Below the pieces are notes generated by a model, which was not told the DNA's origin, made no database searches, and saw only the letters and a list, made by a program, of their open reading frames with translations. Positions 54,709 to 64,000 of a stretch of 64,000 nucleotides of DNA are shown piece after piece. Numbering within the stretch: position 1 is the first letter of the stretch; each line of letters begins with the position of its first letter. Both the position numbers and the translations under genes were made by a program. Source of the stretch: Pseudo-nitzschia pungens (lineage: Eukaryota > Bacillariophyta > Bacillariophyceae > Bacillariales > Bacillariaceae); contig CM074761.1 of NCBI GenBank assembly GCA_037355855.1, positions 3,553,346 to 3,617,345 of the forward strand. The letters run 5' to 3'.

Positions 54709-55736
54709 TGCGACAAAAATACCAAAGCTGCAGTCTAGTAATGGAATGGAATGGAATGCGTTTGTTGCGTTGCGATTTTTCGGTTCCGGTTTCGATTGCG
54801 GTTTCGAGTGCGGTTTCGAATGCGATTTCGATCTCGATTGCCCGTCGTTTGTGGCGGTAAACCTTACGGTAAGTTATGTGTTCGAAATAATAGCAAGCGA
54901 AGGATGGATCCAATGTTGTTCCCGAGGCTCACGGTGGTGGTGGTGATTAAGTCTTACGTATTTATTGCTTCGTATTTTGTAACGTTTTCGAATAGCCTTC
55001 GAGTAACTTACTTGCACTTACCCGTAATTTACCGTTAGTGTACCAGGGTAACAAACCTCACCGATACTTGCATTTCGTTGTCTTGTTTGTTTGGGCGGAA
55101 AACTGTGGCTCCGGTAGGAGTTGCGTCCGAGATTTCTTGCATCGGGATGCGAAAGCTCACACGGGTTGGTTCGTATTCGTTCCAATGAGATTGGATTTCG
55201 GAACTAACTCCACGACTAAAACACTATTCCAATCAGATTCGAATCTCCCAATCACACATAATACAACATGATACTGGCTACACGTACGGGTACACACACG
55301 TACTTGTACTGGTAAGGTTTACTGGTACTGGTAAAAGTTCCCTTCCCGTGCATTTGACCGTCTCAGGACACATGAGCATGTCGTGCCGTACATACGCCAA
55401 CGTGCAATCTACTGGGTTCCAGTACTGAAAGGCGAGTCAGACGGGTTTTGGACTGACGTTCAGACGTTATAGTATGTTACAAGGATAAGAAAGGTATGGT
55501 AACTTCACGAACCAAGCATTCGTTTCGACGAGTCTTGAGGTGGACATCAACCGAATTCGAAAAAGACGAGAAAAACGAAACGAAATAATACGACGCAAGT
55601 AACTCACTCACTCTGCTGCACCCTTTGTTGAGATAAGCAATGGCGGGTGGGTGATCGAAGCCAACCACAGCAAAAAGGCATTCATCTTTCCCCGATTTGT
55701 TCCCTACCAGAATCATCCCATCCCAGTACCACCACC
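54709..55736. other. Intergenic region between divergent genes
   Basis: About 1 kb without a supported gene. Immediately upstream of the lectin gene is a degenerate hexamer repeat (TTTCGATTGCGG-like, about 54780-54840). TTAC/GTAA words are dense at 54850-55060 and 55280-55340. Confidence 0.5.
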
Positions 55737-57176
55737 ATGAGCTCCAAAAAGATCTCGTCTCCCTTGCTCTCCATCTTTCAGCAGTGGACAGCCCAGCAGC
55801 GGAAGCAAGACGTTGCTGCGGTTGCTGGTGCCAACAGCAACAGCAACAGCAACAGCACAGCAACAGCAACAGCAACAACGACAACAGCACGCTGCCATCG
55901 CACTCATCGGCTTCTTCCTATCGCATACTGTTGCAAACATCGTATTCGCTTCGAGACCGGATCGATGCCGCCGAACCCGTGGAAAACCCCCACCTCTACA
56001 AGCACGCCGGAGTCGCAACCCCGGCCGAGCGGGCAACCCGCGATATCTACGGAGGTGCCGAAACGGCGTGGCTCCTGCGGTTGCTCGAGTTGGCCGTGCA
56101 GCAGCAAGCAGCAAGCAACAACAACAATTTGCTGCGTCGGAGAACGAGTCCGTGTCCGTCGTGTACGTCGCTACGAAGGCCAGGCCCGGAGTGCCCTCGA
56201 TTATCGAGGAACTCCCGCCCGAACGCCGGAACAAGGTCCAGGTAGTCGACCTTGCATCACGAGATCCCTTTGGATGGGACGGACGACGAACGAAAAACCG
56301 AAACCGAAACCGAAACCGAGAACAACGACGAAACAGACGGCGATGGCACCGGAACCACAACGACGCGCGCCAACCTCAAGAACCTTGCAAACGTCTACGG
56401 GGCGTTGCGAGAGAAATTCGACACGGCGGGAGCCTCCGGGACGGGGAAAGCCCGTCGTGATGGTTGTCTGGCAATCCCTCACGCCGCTGATCGTGGTGCA
56501 CGGGTTCCCGATCGTGCTCCGGTTGCTCTGCGCGCTTCCGCCGTGCCTCCAGGTCTGGCCGATCCACACGCAGATCCTGACCCCGGATCAGCACGCGCGC
56601 CTCGAGGACGCCTCCAACGCTCTGATGAGCCTGCGTGGGGGAGAAATGAACCTCGTCCGGCAGGGGATCCGGGAGAAGGGCAACATTCTCCGACAGAAAC
56701 TCCCCTTTCGGCTCGTCGTCGACGTGGCGAGCGGCGGGCGGCGGAGGTTCCGCGTCGCCGAGGAGGCGGGAGACGACGGCGACGGCCACGGCGAGGACGG
56801 CAATGCTGCCGGAAGCCGAACGGCCAATACGACCACCAACGACAACTACAACGACAACTACAACGACAACGACGACCCGCACACCTCGAGCAATGCCCGC
56901 GGCAAGGGCACCAAACCGGGCGAGCGCCCGATCAGCGCAACCCAATCCGAGGCGTCCGGCGCCCTCCGGTCGTCGCGCGGCTCCGGGGGGAGGTCTCGCG
57001 GGATCCAGCTGCGCATCGACGACACCGACGGGGGCCGAAGCGACCAGACCGGGCCAAAGGCTTCCCCTCCGAACGAAGCCCCTGCCCCGAATCGACCCAG
57101 GATTTATCTGCAGGACGACGACCCAGAGTTTGATGATTTTGACGAGGAAGATCCGGACGACGATTTGGAAATATAA
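55737..57176 (+). CDS. ELP5: Elongator subunit ELP5 homologue, with four apparent frame changes
   Basis: Elp5 is a RecA-fold subunit of the Elp4-5-6 ring of Elongator, which modifies wobble uridines in tRNA. The clear parts are VVMVVWQSLTPLIVVHGFPI and VWPIHTQI in the C-terminal half, and the acidic end FDEEDPDDDLEI, a hallmark of Elp5. N-terminal segments ASSYRILLQTSYSLRDRIDA, GAETAWLLRLLELAVQQ and SVSVVYVATKARPG fall in other frames. The start MSSKKISSPLLSIF is at 55737. To join them the frame must change by -1 in an AACAGC hexamer tract (about 55838-55860), by -1 (or +2) near 56100-56140 in a CAA/CAG tract, and by +1 near 56270-56282 and 56440-56450 (both G runs). Net corrected length is 479 aa. 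Two of the four lie in simple repeats where length errors or polymorphism are expected. Confidence 0.75.
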   Translation: MSSKKISSPLLSIFQQWTAQQRKQDVAAVAGANSNSNSNSTATATATTTTARCHRTHRLLPIAYCCKHRIRFETGSMPPNPWKTPTSTSTPESQPRPSGQPAISTEVPKRRGSCGCSSWPCSSKQQATTTICCVGERVRVRRVRRYEGQARSALDYRGTPARTPEQGPGSRPCITRSLWMGRTTNEKPKPKPKPRTTTKQTAMAPEPQRRAPTSRTLQTSTGRCERNSTRREPPGRGKPVVMVVWQSLTPLIVVHGFPIVLRLLCALPPCLQVWPIHTQILTPDQHARLEDASNALMSLRGGEMNLVRQGIREKGNILRQKLPFRLVVDVASGGRRRFRVAEEAGDDGDGHGEDGNAAGSRTANTTTNDNYNDNYNDNDDPHTSSNARGKGTKPGERPISATQSEASGALRSSRGSGGRSRGIQLRIDDTDGGRSDQTGPKASPPNEAPAPNRPRIYLQDDDPEFDDFDEEDPDDDLEI

Positions 57177-58493
57177 GTAGCAATGAGTCAAACCCGATAC
57201 TAGTGATGCTGCTGCTGCTGCTGCTGCTGCTGCTTCTGCCGTCCGGATGCCTGCCGCTTGCGATACGATCATGTACAGTCGTGGTAGACTTGTGGTTTCG
57301 CAACGACCGCTGTTTTCGGTTCGTTTGTCGACTCGAAGGAAGAAGCCGCGTTTCCGTTCTCCGAAACAGAATTGTCTGTACACGTAGCACAGTTGAGTCC
57401 GCGTCTCGTGTCACCACCAGGCTTTGGTTTCCATCGAGACTCACAAGCACATTCAGTGGTGGTTGCCTGCCGTAAACAATATTGCAGTGTCATATTATTT
57501 TGTTGTTGACGAAACACCTGCATCGACGGAACTGGGTTGTGACACGGGGGCGATCGTCTACTCGAACGATACGGAATCCGTCATCAATATAATATTTGAA
57601 ACTGTAATACTTTGAACACAGCATAAACATAATCTGGAATGTAACGAAAGCAGCACGAACAATAAGAGCAAGAAGTACCGCTGCGTACCTCGTTCTGCAT
57701 CATAGGCATGTTTTTTGTTTATTATTTTTTGTAGCATGCTGGGTGGTGGGAAAGAGGGAAAGGAGGCGATGTTTCGTTCTGTAGTACTAAGCACGATTCC
57801 TTGCACCATCAACATTGATTGGAATGCGGTGAGATGAAACAAAGGCTATTTTTTCAACGGCACGGTCGATGTCGTTGAGAGCAGTCCCATCGGAACAAGA
57901 AACACCAACAATAGGACTACGTACTGCCAATCGTCTTCCGAAGACTACTAACAGTTCTACTACTACCACTAGTACTAGTAGTAGTACGAATACTACCATT
58001 AGTAGCCATTGTTGCATCGTGCTTCGTCAACCCGTAAACAGATGATCTCATACGACTTCTTTCCTTCCTTTGCCTTCTCTTTGGCAAGGATAGAGAAGAG
58101 ACCTATTAGTCTTTCTTGGTTGGAGTTTCTTGTATTTCTTGTACAATACAAAACAATACAAGAACTTCGAATTATTATTATTTGTCTGGATCCTGGATAT
58201 GATAAGCATCCGTAAACGTACCTCACGTATGTACGCAGGAGACATTTCGAACCCAAAGAAGCAACGAAAGGACAACCAACAACAAACAACGCAGAAACGA
58301 AAGCAACCAACCTCCAACAACACTGACAATAATACGGTACTGTAGTGAGAGCAACGAATGTTCCTCTCGGAGCTCACACAAACAAAAAAGCAGTTGAAGG
58401 CATCAAGCGAAACGGAAACGAATTAGGATCGTATCTGGAGATCATAAAGTGTTCAGTCGCCGACCAAGGAAACATTCAAAGCTCTCTTACCCA
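57177..58493. other. Intergenic region with CTG tract
   Basis: About 1.3 kb without a supported gene. It contains the CTG tract at 57207-57234, ACTAGTAGT triplets near 57950-58000, and the promoter of the next gene. Confidence 0.5.
57207..57234. repeat. (CTG)n microsatellite
   Basis: About nine CTG triplets about 30 bp after the ELP5 stop codon, probably in its 3' UTR. Confidence 0.8.
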
Positions 58494-58914
58494 ATGCTTC
58501 AAAATTGTAAGTCGTTTGATGAGCTCTCCAATCCGTTCCATTTTATCCGCGTTTGATGATTTCGAAATGTTTTTTCCTCAATCCTCAATGCCAACTCTTG
58601 TAAATTTTCCTTTGCGCCGCACGACTTTTCTGTGTCCCCGGATTCTCCCAGTGCAAAAAGTCAACCGGCAAGTGTGGATCGGCCTCGGCAGCACCTTCAT
58701 CATTGCGGCTTCGGCGTACCCTGTTTTTTCGAAGGACGTTCGACCCGGCCACGAATTGTTCAGCTCGGAAAAGCCGGAGGCAATCTTGCTGGCGCAGGAG
58801 GCCAAGCAAAAGGAATACCGGAAACAACTCCAGGAGCGACGCGCCGAACTCAAGGCGGAACAGGAAGCCCTGCGACAAGCCTTGCAGCAGCAGGAAGGAT
58901 CGTCCTCCTCGTAA
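58494..58914 (+). CDS. Small single-pass membrane protein (91 aa), first coding exon of 13 nt
   Basis: Exons 58494-58506 (MLQN plus one base) and 58652-58914 with a 145-nt intron (GTAAGT donor, TCCCAG acceptor) give 91 aa. The N-terminus KVNRQVWIGLGSTFIIAASA is a short basic segment and one membrane helix, followed by a charged coiled-coil-like tail (KQKEYRKQLQERRAELKAEQ). The shape resembles small mitochondrial inner-membrane assembly factors, but no family is recognised. An uninterrupted frame starting further upstream (58345) exists; I prefer the spliced model because the upstream part has no protein-like features and the splice sites are strong. The next gene begins about 75 bp downstream on the same strand. 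Confidence 0.65.
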
Positions 58915-58988
58915 GCGGTCTTTTTCTTTTGTTGGGTTGGAAAGAATCGGTCTGCTGCAGCGGTGAACGATAGAAGGAAGAGAGAACC

Positions 58989-59852
58989 ATGGATGCCGAC
59001 ATGCAGGCGGCCTTCGAGGCCTTCATGATGGGAGGAAGCAAGAGCAAGGTTCCTCCACCGTCACCGAAAAAAGAAAGCCGCGACGAAAATTACGGCAACA
59101 GGAGGAAAAAAGGGTACCGACCGATTCTGAAAGCTTACCAGGGAAGGATCGAGGAATGGAAGGACACAGGTCGGTCAACTCGAAGGCGTGTTGGGATCGA
59201 TTTCCAATCTTCGCGATCGTGTCTACTGGGAGAACGCTAGTTTGGAGCTGTTGGAGAAGGACGACGACGAAGGACAACCCTTTGGGCAATTCGTGGGAGA
59301 GAGGGCACGGCAGCCATCGTGGAGAGAGTTTGGGTTTCGATCCGGGTACAGCGGTGGTGGCAATTCACTGCTGTTGAAGGAGGACGTTCTCTCGGCGTTG
59401 CATCACGATCTTCTCCAGCACGAAGCGAATGCTGTCGGCGCTGCGGAGTCTCCTGGCTTCGTTGGCGCACACCGTGGATGACATCGGGCGGCGACTGGAC
59501 GAATGGATGATGCAGGAGTTGGCCGATCCGGGCAACGACGACGACGACGACGACGACGACGGGATGATGATGGCGGACGACGAGAAAGCGTTCGTGGCGC
59601 GACTCAACGAAGCCAAGGCATTCCAGCTGGCGCAGGATGTCTATTCGTTGCTGGCATCGGACCTGTACAGCAAGCAGAAAATGGCCGTGCAGATCTTTGA
59701 ATCGTGCCACGACGGTGTGCTCGAACGGGGACAGTGCCGCGGAGTTGTCGAACGATGCGTTCTGGAAGCCGGATCCCGCGAGTTGTCAGCAAAAAAGCAT
59801 CGAAGGAATCCTCCAGAACCGGAGCAGCAGCTCTAACCTGGGAGGCCGTTGA
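58989..59852 (+). CDS. Unrecognised acidic helical protein, with three apparent +1 frame changes
   Basis: The ATG at 58989 starts MDADMQAAFEAFMMGGSKSK. Readable segments lie in three frames in order: KGYRPILKAYQGRIEEWKD (first frame), then GVLGSISNLRDRVYWENASL and PSWREFGFRSGYSGGGNSLL (second), then ALRSLLASLAHTVDDIGRRL, an Asp run, and FVARLNEAKAFQLAQDVYSL (third), then AELSNDAFWKPDPASCQQKS back in the first. The +1 steps fall near 59163-59190, 59415-59430 and 59715-59722; removing three bases gives 286 aa. The predicted protein is mainly helical and acidic, with a poly-Asp tract from a GAC repeat (about 59538-59562). I recognise no family. The short gap to the preceding gene suggests shared regulation at most. 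Confidence 0.55.
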
Positions 59853-60250
59853 TCGGTTGATGAGCATCTCGTGATAACCTCGGTAATATTATCAAACTTG
59901 ACTGATAAGGATCAACTTCTTTGGTGGGTGTACTCATGATATACCTAATAATTTAATATCATTACGTTATATAACACCATTTTTACAGTCGTGTTTTCAT
60001 TGCAATCTCTACAATCCACTTGGTTTTCCAATATAATATACTATTCATTCCCCAGTGCTGTCTCTCTATTGTTTTCCGCCGGAACCTCCATACTGCCAGT
60101 GCGCACCGGGTGGTTGAGGAGGAGCTATTTGATTGCTTGATTTTTGTTCGAATAGTCCCCGAATTTTGTCGAATCTGTTCGTTTTTGAAGTTTCTGCTCT
60201 GTTGCTTCTGGGTTCGGGAGCTGCGCCCGAGACAACAGCTGCAGTATTTT
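59853..60250. other. Intergenic, convergent 3' ends
   Basis: About 400 bp between two convergent genes. AT-rich near 59930-60040. No supported gene; the open frames here lack features. Confidence 0.45.
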
Positions 60251-63200
60251 TCACCTCTCGGGATGGGCATCTTCCTCGTCAACATTCAGATTGACTTCAG
60301 AATTAGAATTATCGATGATTGCTTCGTTTGCTCGCAAATTAGCGAGACGAGAAGACGACGACTTGCTGTTGTCTTGACCGTGTCCGTAACCAACCGAATA
60401 TCGGTAGTCATTGTTTTGAGCCCTGCCCAATCGCGTTCGGGAAGATGCTGTAGGACTCCTTCCCGAAAACGAGTTGTCTTCATTGCTGTAATGAACTTCT
60501 TCCTTCGACACACGGAATGGTGAAATTCCCAACCGCTGGCTGTTTGTTATACTTCGGTCTCCCGGCTCATCCTCGTCGTCACTTACAAACGACAAAGAAT
60601 TTTCACCGACTTCATCCTGTTTTTGAGAGATGTAACTTTCTGCATAACTTGAGAGAGGAGCTGGATGTAATCCTATCGGTGATGACGACGGGGATTCTGT
60701 ACTTTGGTTGGTATTCCGTGGGTTGTACACCCGTCCATCCATTCCAATCGACATTCTGTTCGGACTCAAAGGCTGTGGTTGCGCCCGTTCACTTAAACTG
60801 ATTCGCTCGTGAAGATACCCTTCTCGTTTGATTTTTCGATCCTTCCTTCGTTCATATCGTCGGACATATTTTGAAAGTTCAGAAACTTCTGACAAGATGT
60901 CACTGTTTGACACATCATCGGTGCTCTTGGTTTCGATTGACCTACTATGTTGAGGACTGATAGTTTGGCTTCCGGGCCCCGCTAAATCTTTCTCGATGTC
61001 ACTCAACTTTTTTGAAAAAAAATCGGAAGCACTTGCTTCGTCTTTTTTCTCCTCTGTTAGTGACAGAGAAGAACTGTAAGGTTCCCATGGTATCGGCATC
61101 GTTGATTGATCATTTGCGCCAAAACCGTTGCCTCTGTTCCTCCGCGATTCGTCACCATACGGAAACGACCCCATAAAAGACGGAGTTGCATCTGAGTCAG
61201 ATTCAATTGCTGCAATGCTCATTTCACGTTCTTCTGAACGCTTTGGACCTATTGATGATTGCGATGGAACTACGGGGCGGAAAGAAGATTGTTGGTTTTG
61301 ACCAACTGGTGGATTGACAGGATCTGACATAGTGGTTTCACGCTTTTCAAGAGTTTCCTTTCTGCGCTGAAATTCATCCCAGGCCTGTTGATCACGTGAG
61401 GCTGCTAGTCTCAACTCATTTGCAAAGGAATCGGCAACGTCTTCTGATCCTACACTTGACTCGATTCCCTTGTAGGAGGTGTCTGCTGATTCAGATTGCG
61501 ACAACATCATCGATGGCATTTGAACTTGTGAGGGGTACGCCGTTTGCACTGGCTGCGAAGCCGACTGTAATTTTCTCTTTGATGGGTACTGGCTATTTAG
61601 CTTGCTGTTGGGTGTAGAAGCAGCAGCAGCAGCAGCAGCAGCCGCCGCCGCGGCAGCAGCATTTGTGGAGGAAAATGTAATGCTCTCTTTCATTTTTTTC
61701 TTTTTCGCGAGTCGCTTTTTCCGTTTCCGGCAATAAATACACGCATATACTACGAGGCCGAGAACAGCAATTCCTGTCAAGATAAAACCGAAAATAATTG
61801 AAAGCAGTGACGGGCGTTCAAGATCAGGCGGCCTCCACCGATATTTCTTCGGGTCGGCCTTTGTATCGGCATCGTTATCGGCGGCATCATTCAGATCTTG
61901 GTCTACCTCATCGGTATTGTTTTGAGAAAGGGAGTCGAGTTCATTTTCAACGCCCTCCTCAAAATCTATTCGATTAACATCAGAAACGGCGTTATCGGTT
62001 TTATCAACAGGATCTTCTTCCGGTGTAACGTCCTCTATTCGAAGCACCCCTTCAATGTCAGCTTCTTCGATTGCTCGTTGTAACTGCTTTTGAGAAATTA
62101 TTTCATGATATGCATCATCCCATTGCTCTTCAACTTCATCTGGAGTGGGTAATGAACCATCAACTTCGATGCTATAGTTCACGGACCCATCCACGCTAAT
62201 TGTCATTAGTTTGGCATTTGATGATTGTTGGTCCTCCTGCATACTTCGTTGTCGGGACTGCAACGAGCCCCTCATCGAAAAATACGAATCGGAGTCCAAC
62301 TGCCGCCGCTGCTGACCTTCCCACCGTTCTGATTCCAACAATTGCAAGGTCAAGTCTACTTTTCCTAGCTTTACTGATTCCAAATCCGAGTTTGCAATGC
62401 TGTTCGTTTGTCTAGTCTCATCACCTCCGCCTTCAATTAACTTTTTGTATTCCTCTTCAATATACCTTTCCAAGAATACTTCCAAATCAACCAGCAGTTC
62501 ATTAGTCATCGTATCCTCTACCAATATTTGCACATCAAAGTCGACCGCTTGCTTATTTTGGATGAGAATATTGCCTTTCTTGAAACTTTCTCCGTATTCC
62601 AACGGCATCGAGGACACATTAATCTCGTTTGCTGGTTCATTACGACTGGAGGATTCTGAATCATCATCACCTTTTCGAAGTGCAGGCGATAGATTCTCTT
62701 TAATGCTTTGACTCCTTTTGTTTTGAATTAATTCTTCGAGTCTTTCTCCAGACTGAAGGACCCTTCGTTTCTCGACGACGGTACTCGATAGCTCCACCTG
62801 CTTCATTTCGTTTTCTCCGTATTCAAAAAAATCCCTACCCCGAACGATATTGAAAAATACATGATCTCCCTGGTGCCCCTCCCTGTCCCAAAACTTATAC
62901 CAAATGCCCCTGGTGTTCTCGGACGAATAATTGTCGTGATACTGCGCTTCCCCCGAAACATACCGAACCAACAACAAAAACACGAATGGACCAAGAACAC
63001 CGTGAAGAAAAAACCGCCGCTTGTGGTCCCGAGGTATTTTGTGGCTAGAATATGGTGGACGTGGATTTCTGGAACTCTGTCGATGGCCCATAGCACAGAG
63101 CAACAAGTGGTTCCTCTTGTCACCATGTCTTCTACAGCTGTGCCGTATGGAACGTATACTTTGTTGGTATTTCATTGTTTTTCCGGCATAATCATCTCTG

Positions 63201-63286
63201 TTGTCGTAGTTACTGTAATCATGATTAGAAACGACATCGGCATGCCTTTGTCGTTTCAGGCTGTTTTTCGAAGTAGCCGCCGCCAT
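60251..63286 (-). CDS. Large membrane protein of unknown function with poly-Ala tract
   Basis: A 1,011-aa intronless frame. A hydrophobic segment at about residues 96-110 (GVLGPFVFLLLVRYVSGEA) acts as signal anchor or, if translation starts at Met66, as a signal peptide. A second helix (SIIFGFILTGIAVLGLVVYA, about 490-515) is followed by a strongly basic stop-transfer (CRKRKKRLAKKKKMKE). This predicts an acidic ectodomain of some 380 residues, a single crossing and a long Ser/Gln-rich cytoplasmic tail with a poly-Ala run of about 14 (near 61620-61660). The ectodomain has regularly spaced acidic segments but no domain I can name. This layout is common among diatom surface proteins of unknown role. 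No frame problem is visible in 3 kb. Confidence 0.8.
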   Translation of the reverse strand: MAAATSKNSLKRQRHADVVSNHDYSNYDNRDDYAGKTMKYQQSIRSIRHSCRRHGDKRNHLLLCAMGHRQSSRNPRPPYSSHKIPRDHKRRFFLHGVLGPFVFLLLVRYVSGEAQYHDNYSSENTRGIWYKFWDREGHQGDHVFFNIVRGRDFFEYGENEMKQVELSSTVVEKRRVLQSGERLEELIQNKRSQSIKENLSPALRKGDDDSESSSRNEPANEINVSSMPLEYGESFKKGNILIQNKQAVDFDVQILVEDTMTNELLVDLEVFLERYIEEEYKKLIEGGGDETRQTNSIANSDLESVKLGKVDLTLQLLESERWEGQQRRQLDSDSYFSMRGSLQSRQRSMQEDQQSSNAKLMTISVDGSVNYSIEVDGSLPTPDEVEEQWDDAYHEIISQKQLQRAIEEADIEGVLRIEDVTPEEDPVDKTDNAVSDVNRIDFEEGVENELDSLSQNNTDEVDQDLNDAADNDADTKADPKKYRWRPPDLERPSLLSIIFGFILTGIAVLGLVVYACIYCRKRKKRLAKKKKMKESITFSSTNAAAAAAAAAAAAAASTPNSKLNSQYPSKRKLQSASQPVQTAYPSQVQMPSMMLSQSESADTSYKGIESSVGSEDVADSFANELRLAASRDQQAWDEFQRRKETLEKRETTMSDPVNPPVGQNQQSSFRPVVPSQSSIGPKRSEEREMSIAAIESDSDATPSFMGSFPYGDESRRNRGNGFGANDQSTMPIPWEPYSSSLSLTEEKKDEASASDFFSKKLSDIEKDLAGPGSQTISPQHSRSIETKSTDDVSNSDILSEVSELSKYVRRYERRKDRKIKREGYLHERISLSERAQPQPLSPNRMSIGMDGRVYNPRNTNQSTESPSSSPIGLHPAPLSSYAESYISQKQDEVGENSLSFVSDDEDEPGDRSITNSQRLGISPFRVSKEEVHYSNEDNSFSGRSPTASSRTRLGRAQNNDYRYSVGYGHGQDNSKSSSSRLANLRANEAIIDNSNSEVNLNVDEEDAHPER
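61617..61662. repeat. GCA/GCC triplet tract (poly-Ala)
   Basis: About 14 GCA/GCC/GCG alanine codons on the minus strand inside the membrane protein gene; mixed codons indicate it is not a pure microsatellite throughout. Confidence 0.8.
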
Positions 63287-64000
63287 GGTTCAGACACTCT
63301 TCATCTGGAATCCCAACACGGACGACGCTGATTTTATTCCACCCTACCGGTATCTGCAAGGTACTAGTAATTAAGGTTACTTGTATGGCAACTCCAAACA
63401 TTATTTTTGACGTCGATATTCTATCACGTCGATAGTAAGTTTTCAGCAGTAAACGGAAGGTATTCATTCTGTCCTACGGGTAACCTTACTCGTAACTTTA
63501 TTCCATACGCTCACAGCACTAACAAATCTGTTTCGCGACCAAAAACAAAAACGGGTGTAATTGTTGGCGAAAATCGAGCGGGCCCGTTATAACTGACAAC
63601 GACTCGTCGCGCAAAAAGTGTTGAAGTTCGAAGGAGTCTAAGTTTTGACAATGCGACCTCTCGTGAGAATGTCGTGAGTTCGTACTGCGAACTCCGTAGA
63701 AACGATGGGAAGAAGCCCTGCAGGTGCTCTATGTGACTCATTCGGATGTAAATTACGAAGTAAAAAAAAGCTGTCTCACATATTGTTTTGTATGTGTATC
63801 CAGATACTACTAAAATACTTTGAATGCCTTCCGACTCGCCAAAGCAGCAAGAACCAGCACCGGCATCATCAAGGGACAGGCAACAAATATTTTCATGTGG
63901 CACATAACTTACTACGAGTAAGTTATTCAATACTTCCAATTCACTTCTTTGCAAGCTTTCCATATTCCATCACTAACAAAACAAAACCACTGCCTACTAG
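63287..64000. other. Intergenic region at the window edge
   Basis: About 710 bp upstream of the membrane protein gene. TTAC/GTAA words occur at 63340-63390 and 63470-63500. No gene supported. Confidence 0.5.

Overview
This is nuclear DNA from a eukaryotic alga with a secondary plastid, most likely a diatom, and probably a raphid pennate one (inference; the species cannot be fixed from sequence alone). Evidence: spliceosomal introns of about 50-170 nt with GTAAGT/GTACGT-like donors; several proteins that begin with a signal peptide followed by the phenylalanine-containing plastid-targeting motif of diatoms (SSASAF, STEAF, SVNGF); Asn-, Gln- and Ser-rich low-complexity proteins; and a gene set of purely eukaryotic families. 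Genes lie on both strands, mostly 0.5-2 kb apart. There is no sign of a bacterial operon, virus, transposon or CRISPR array.

Layout. 0.4-2.5 kb (-): LSG1-type ribosome biogenesis GTPase. 3.1-4.8 kb (+): TCAIM-like (DUF4460/DUF4461) gene. 5.4-7.5 kb (+): plastid-targeted MATE transporter with a 16-nt microexon. 7.6-9.7 kb (-) and 13.2-15.1 kb (+): two GT60-type (Skp1 GlcNAc transferase-like) glycosyltransferases flanking a conserved plastid-targeted protein of unknown function (10.7-11.8 kb, -). 15.9-17.2 kb (+): LETM1-domain protein. 17.8-21.0 kb (-): plastid-targeted protein with five helicase-associated (HA) repeats. 22.0-22.5 kb (+): small PRAT/Tim17-like protein. 23.2-27.5 kb (-): WNK kinase with OSR1-C-like domain and Q-rich tandem repeats. 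28.8 kb (-): tRNA-Gly(UCC). 29.6-30.7 kb (+): TTC1. 31.0-33.9 kb (-): ataxin-2. 36.7-45.4 kb (-): 13-exon secreted protein fusing DUF1800 and DUF1501. 47.3-51.6 kb (+): importin-beta family receptor. 51.7-54.7 kb (-): secreted jelly-roll protein with two bulb-type lectin domains. 55.7-57.2 kb (+): ELP5. 58.5-58.9 kb (+): 91-aa membrane protein. 59.0-59.9 kb (+): unknown acidic protein. 60.3-63.3 kb (-): large single-pass membrane protein.

The genes do not form one pathway. Recurring themes are translation and ribosome assembly (LSG1, ELP5, tRNA-Gly, ataxin-2), protein traffic (importin, PRAT, TTC1), organelle-targeted products (MATE, HA protein, the 10.7-kb gene, LETM1) and secretory or cell-surface products (GT60 pair, DUF1800-DUF1501, lectin, 60.3-kb protein).

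Two features stand out. First, five genes (TCAIM-like, HA protein, lectin, ELP5 and the 59-kb gene) stay readable only if the frame changes inside the coding sequence at places with no room for an intron. I count 14 changes of +1 and 2 of -1, while long neighbouring genes such as WNK and the 13-exon gene need none. Insertion-type assembly error is the simplest reading, but the +1 bias and clustering deserve a check. Second, intergenic DNA is dominated by short TAC/GTA-based words (CCTTAC, GTAAGG, ACCGGTA) on both strands. Exon joins were deduced by reading frame, GT-AG sites and family likeness; no alignment could be run.
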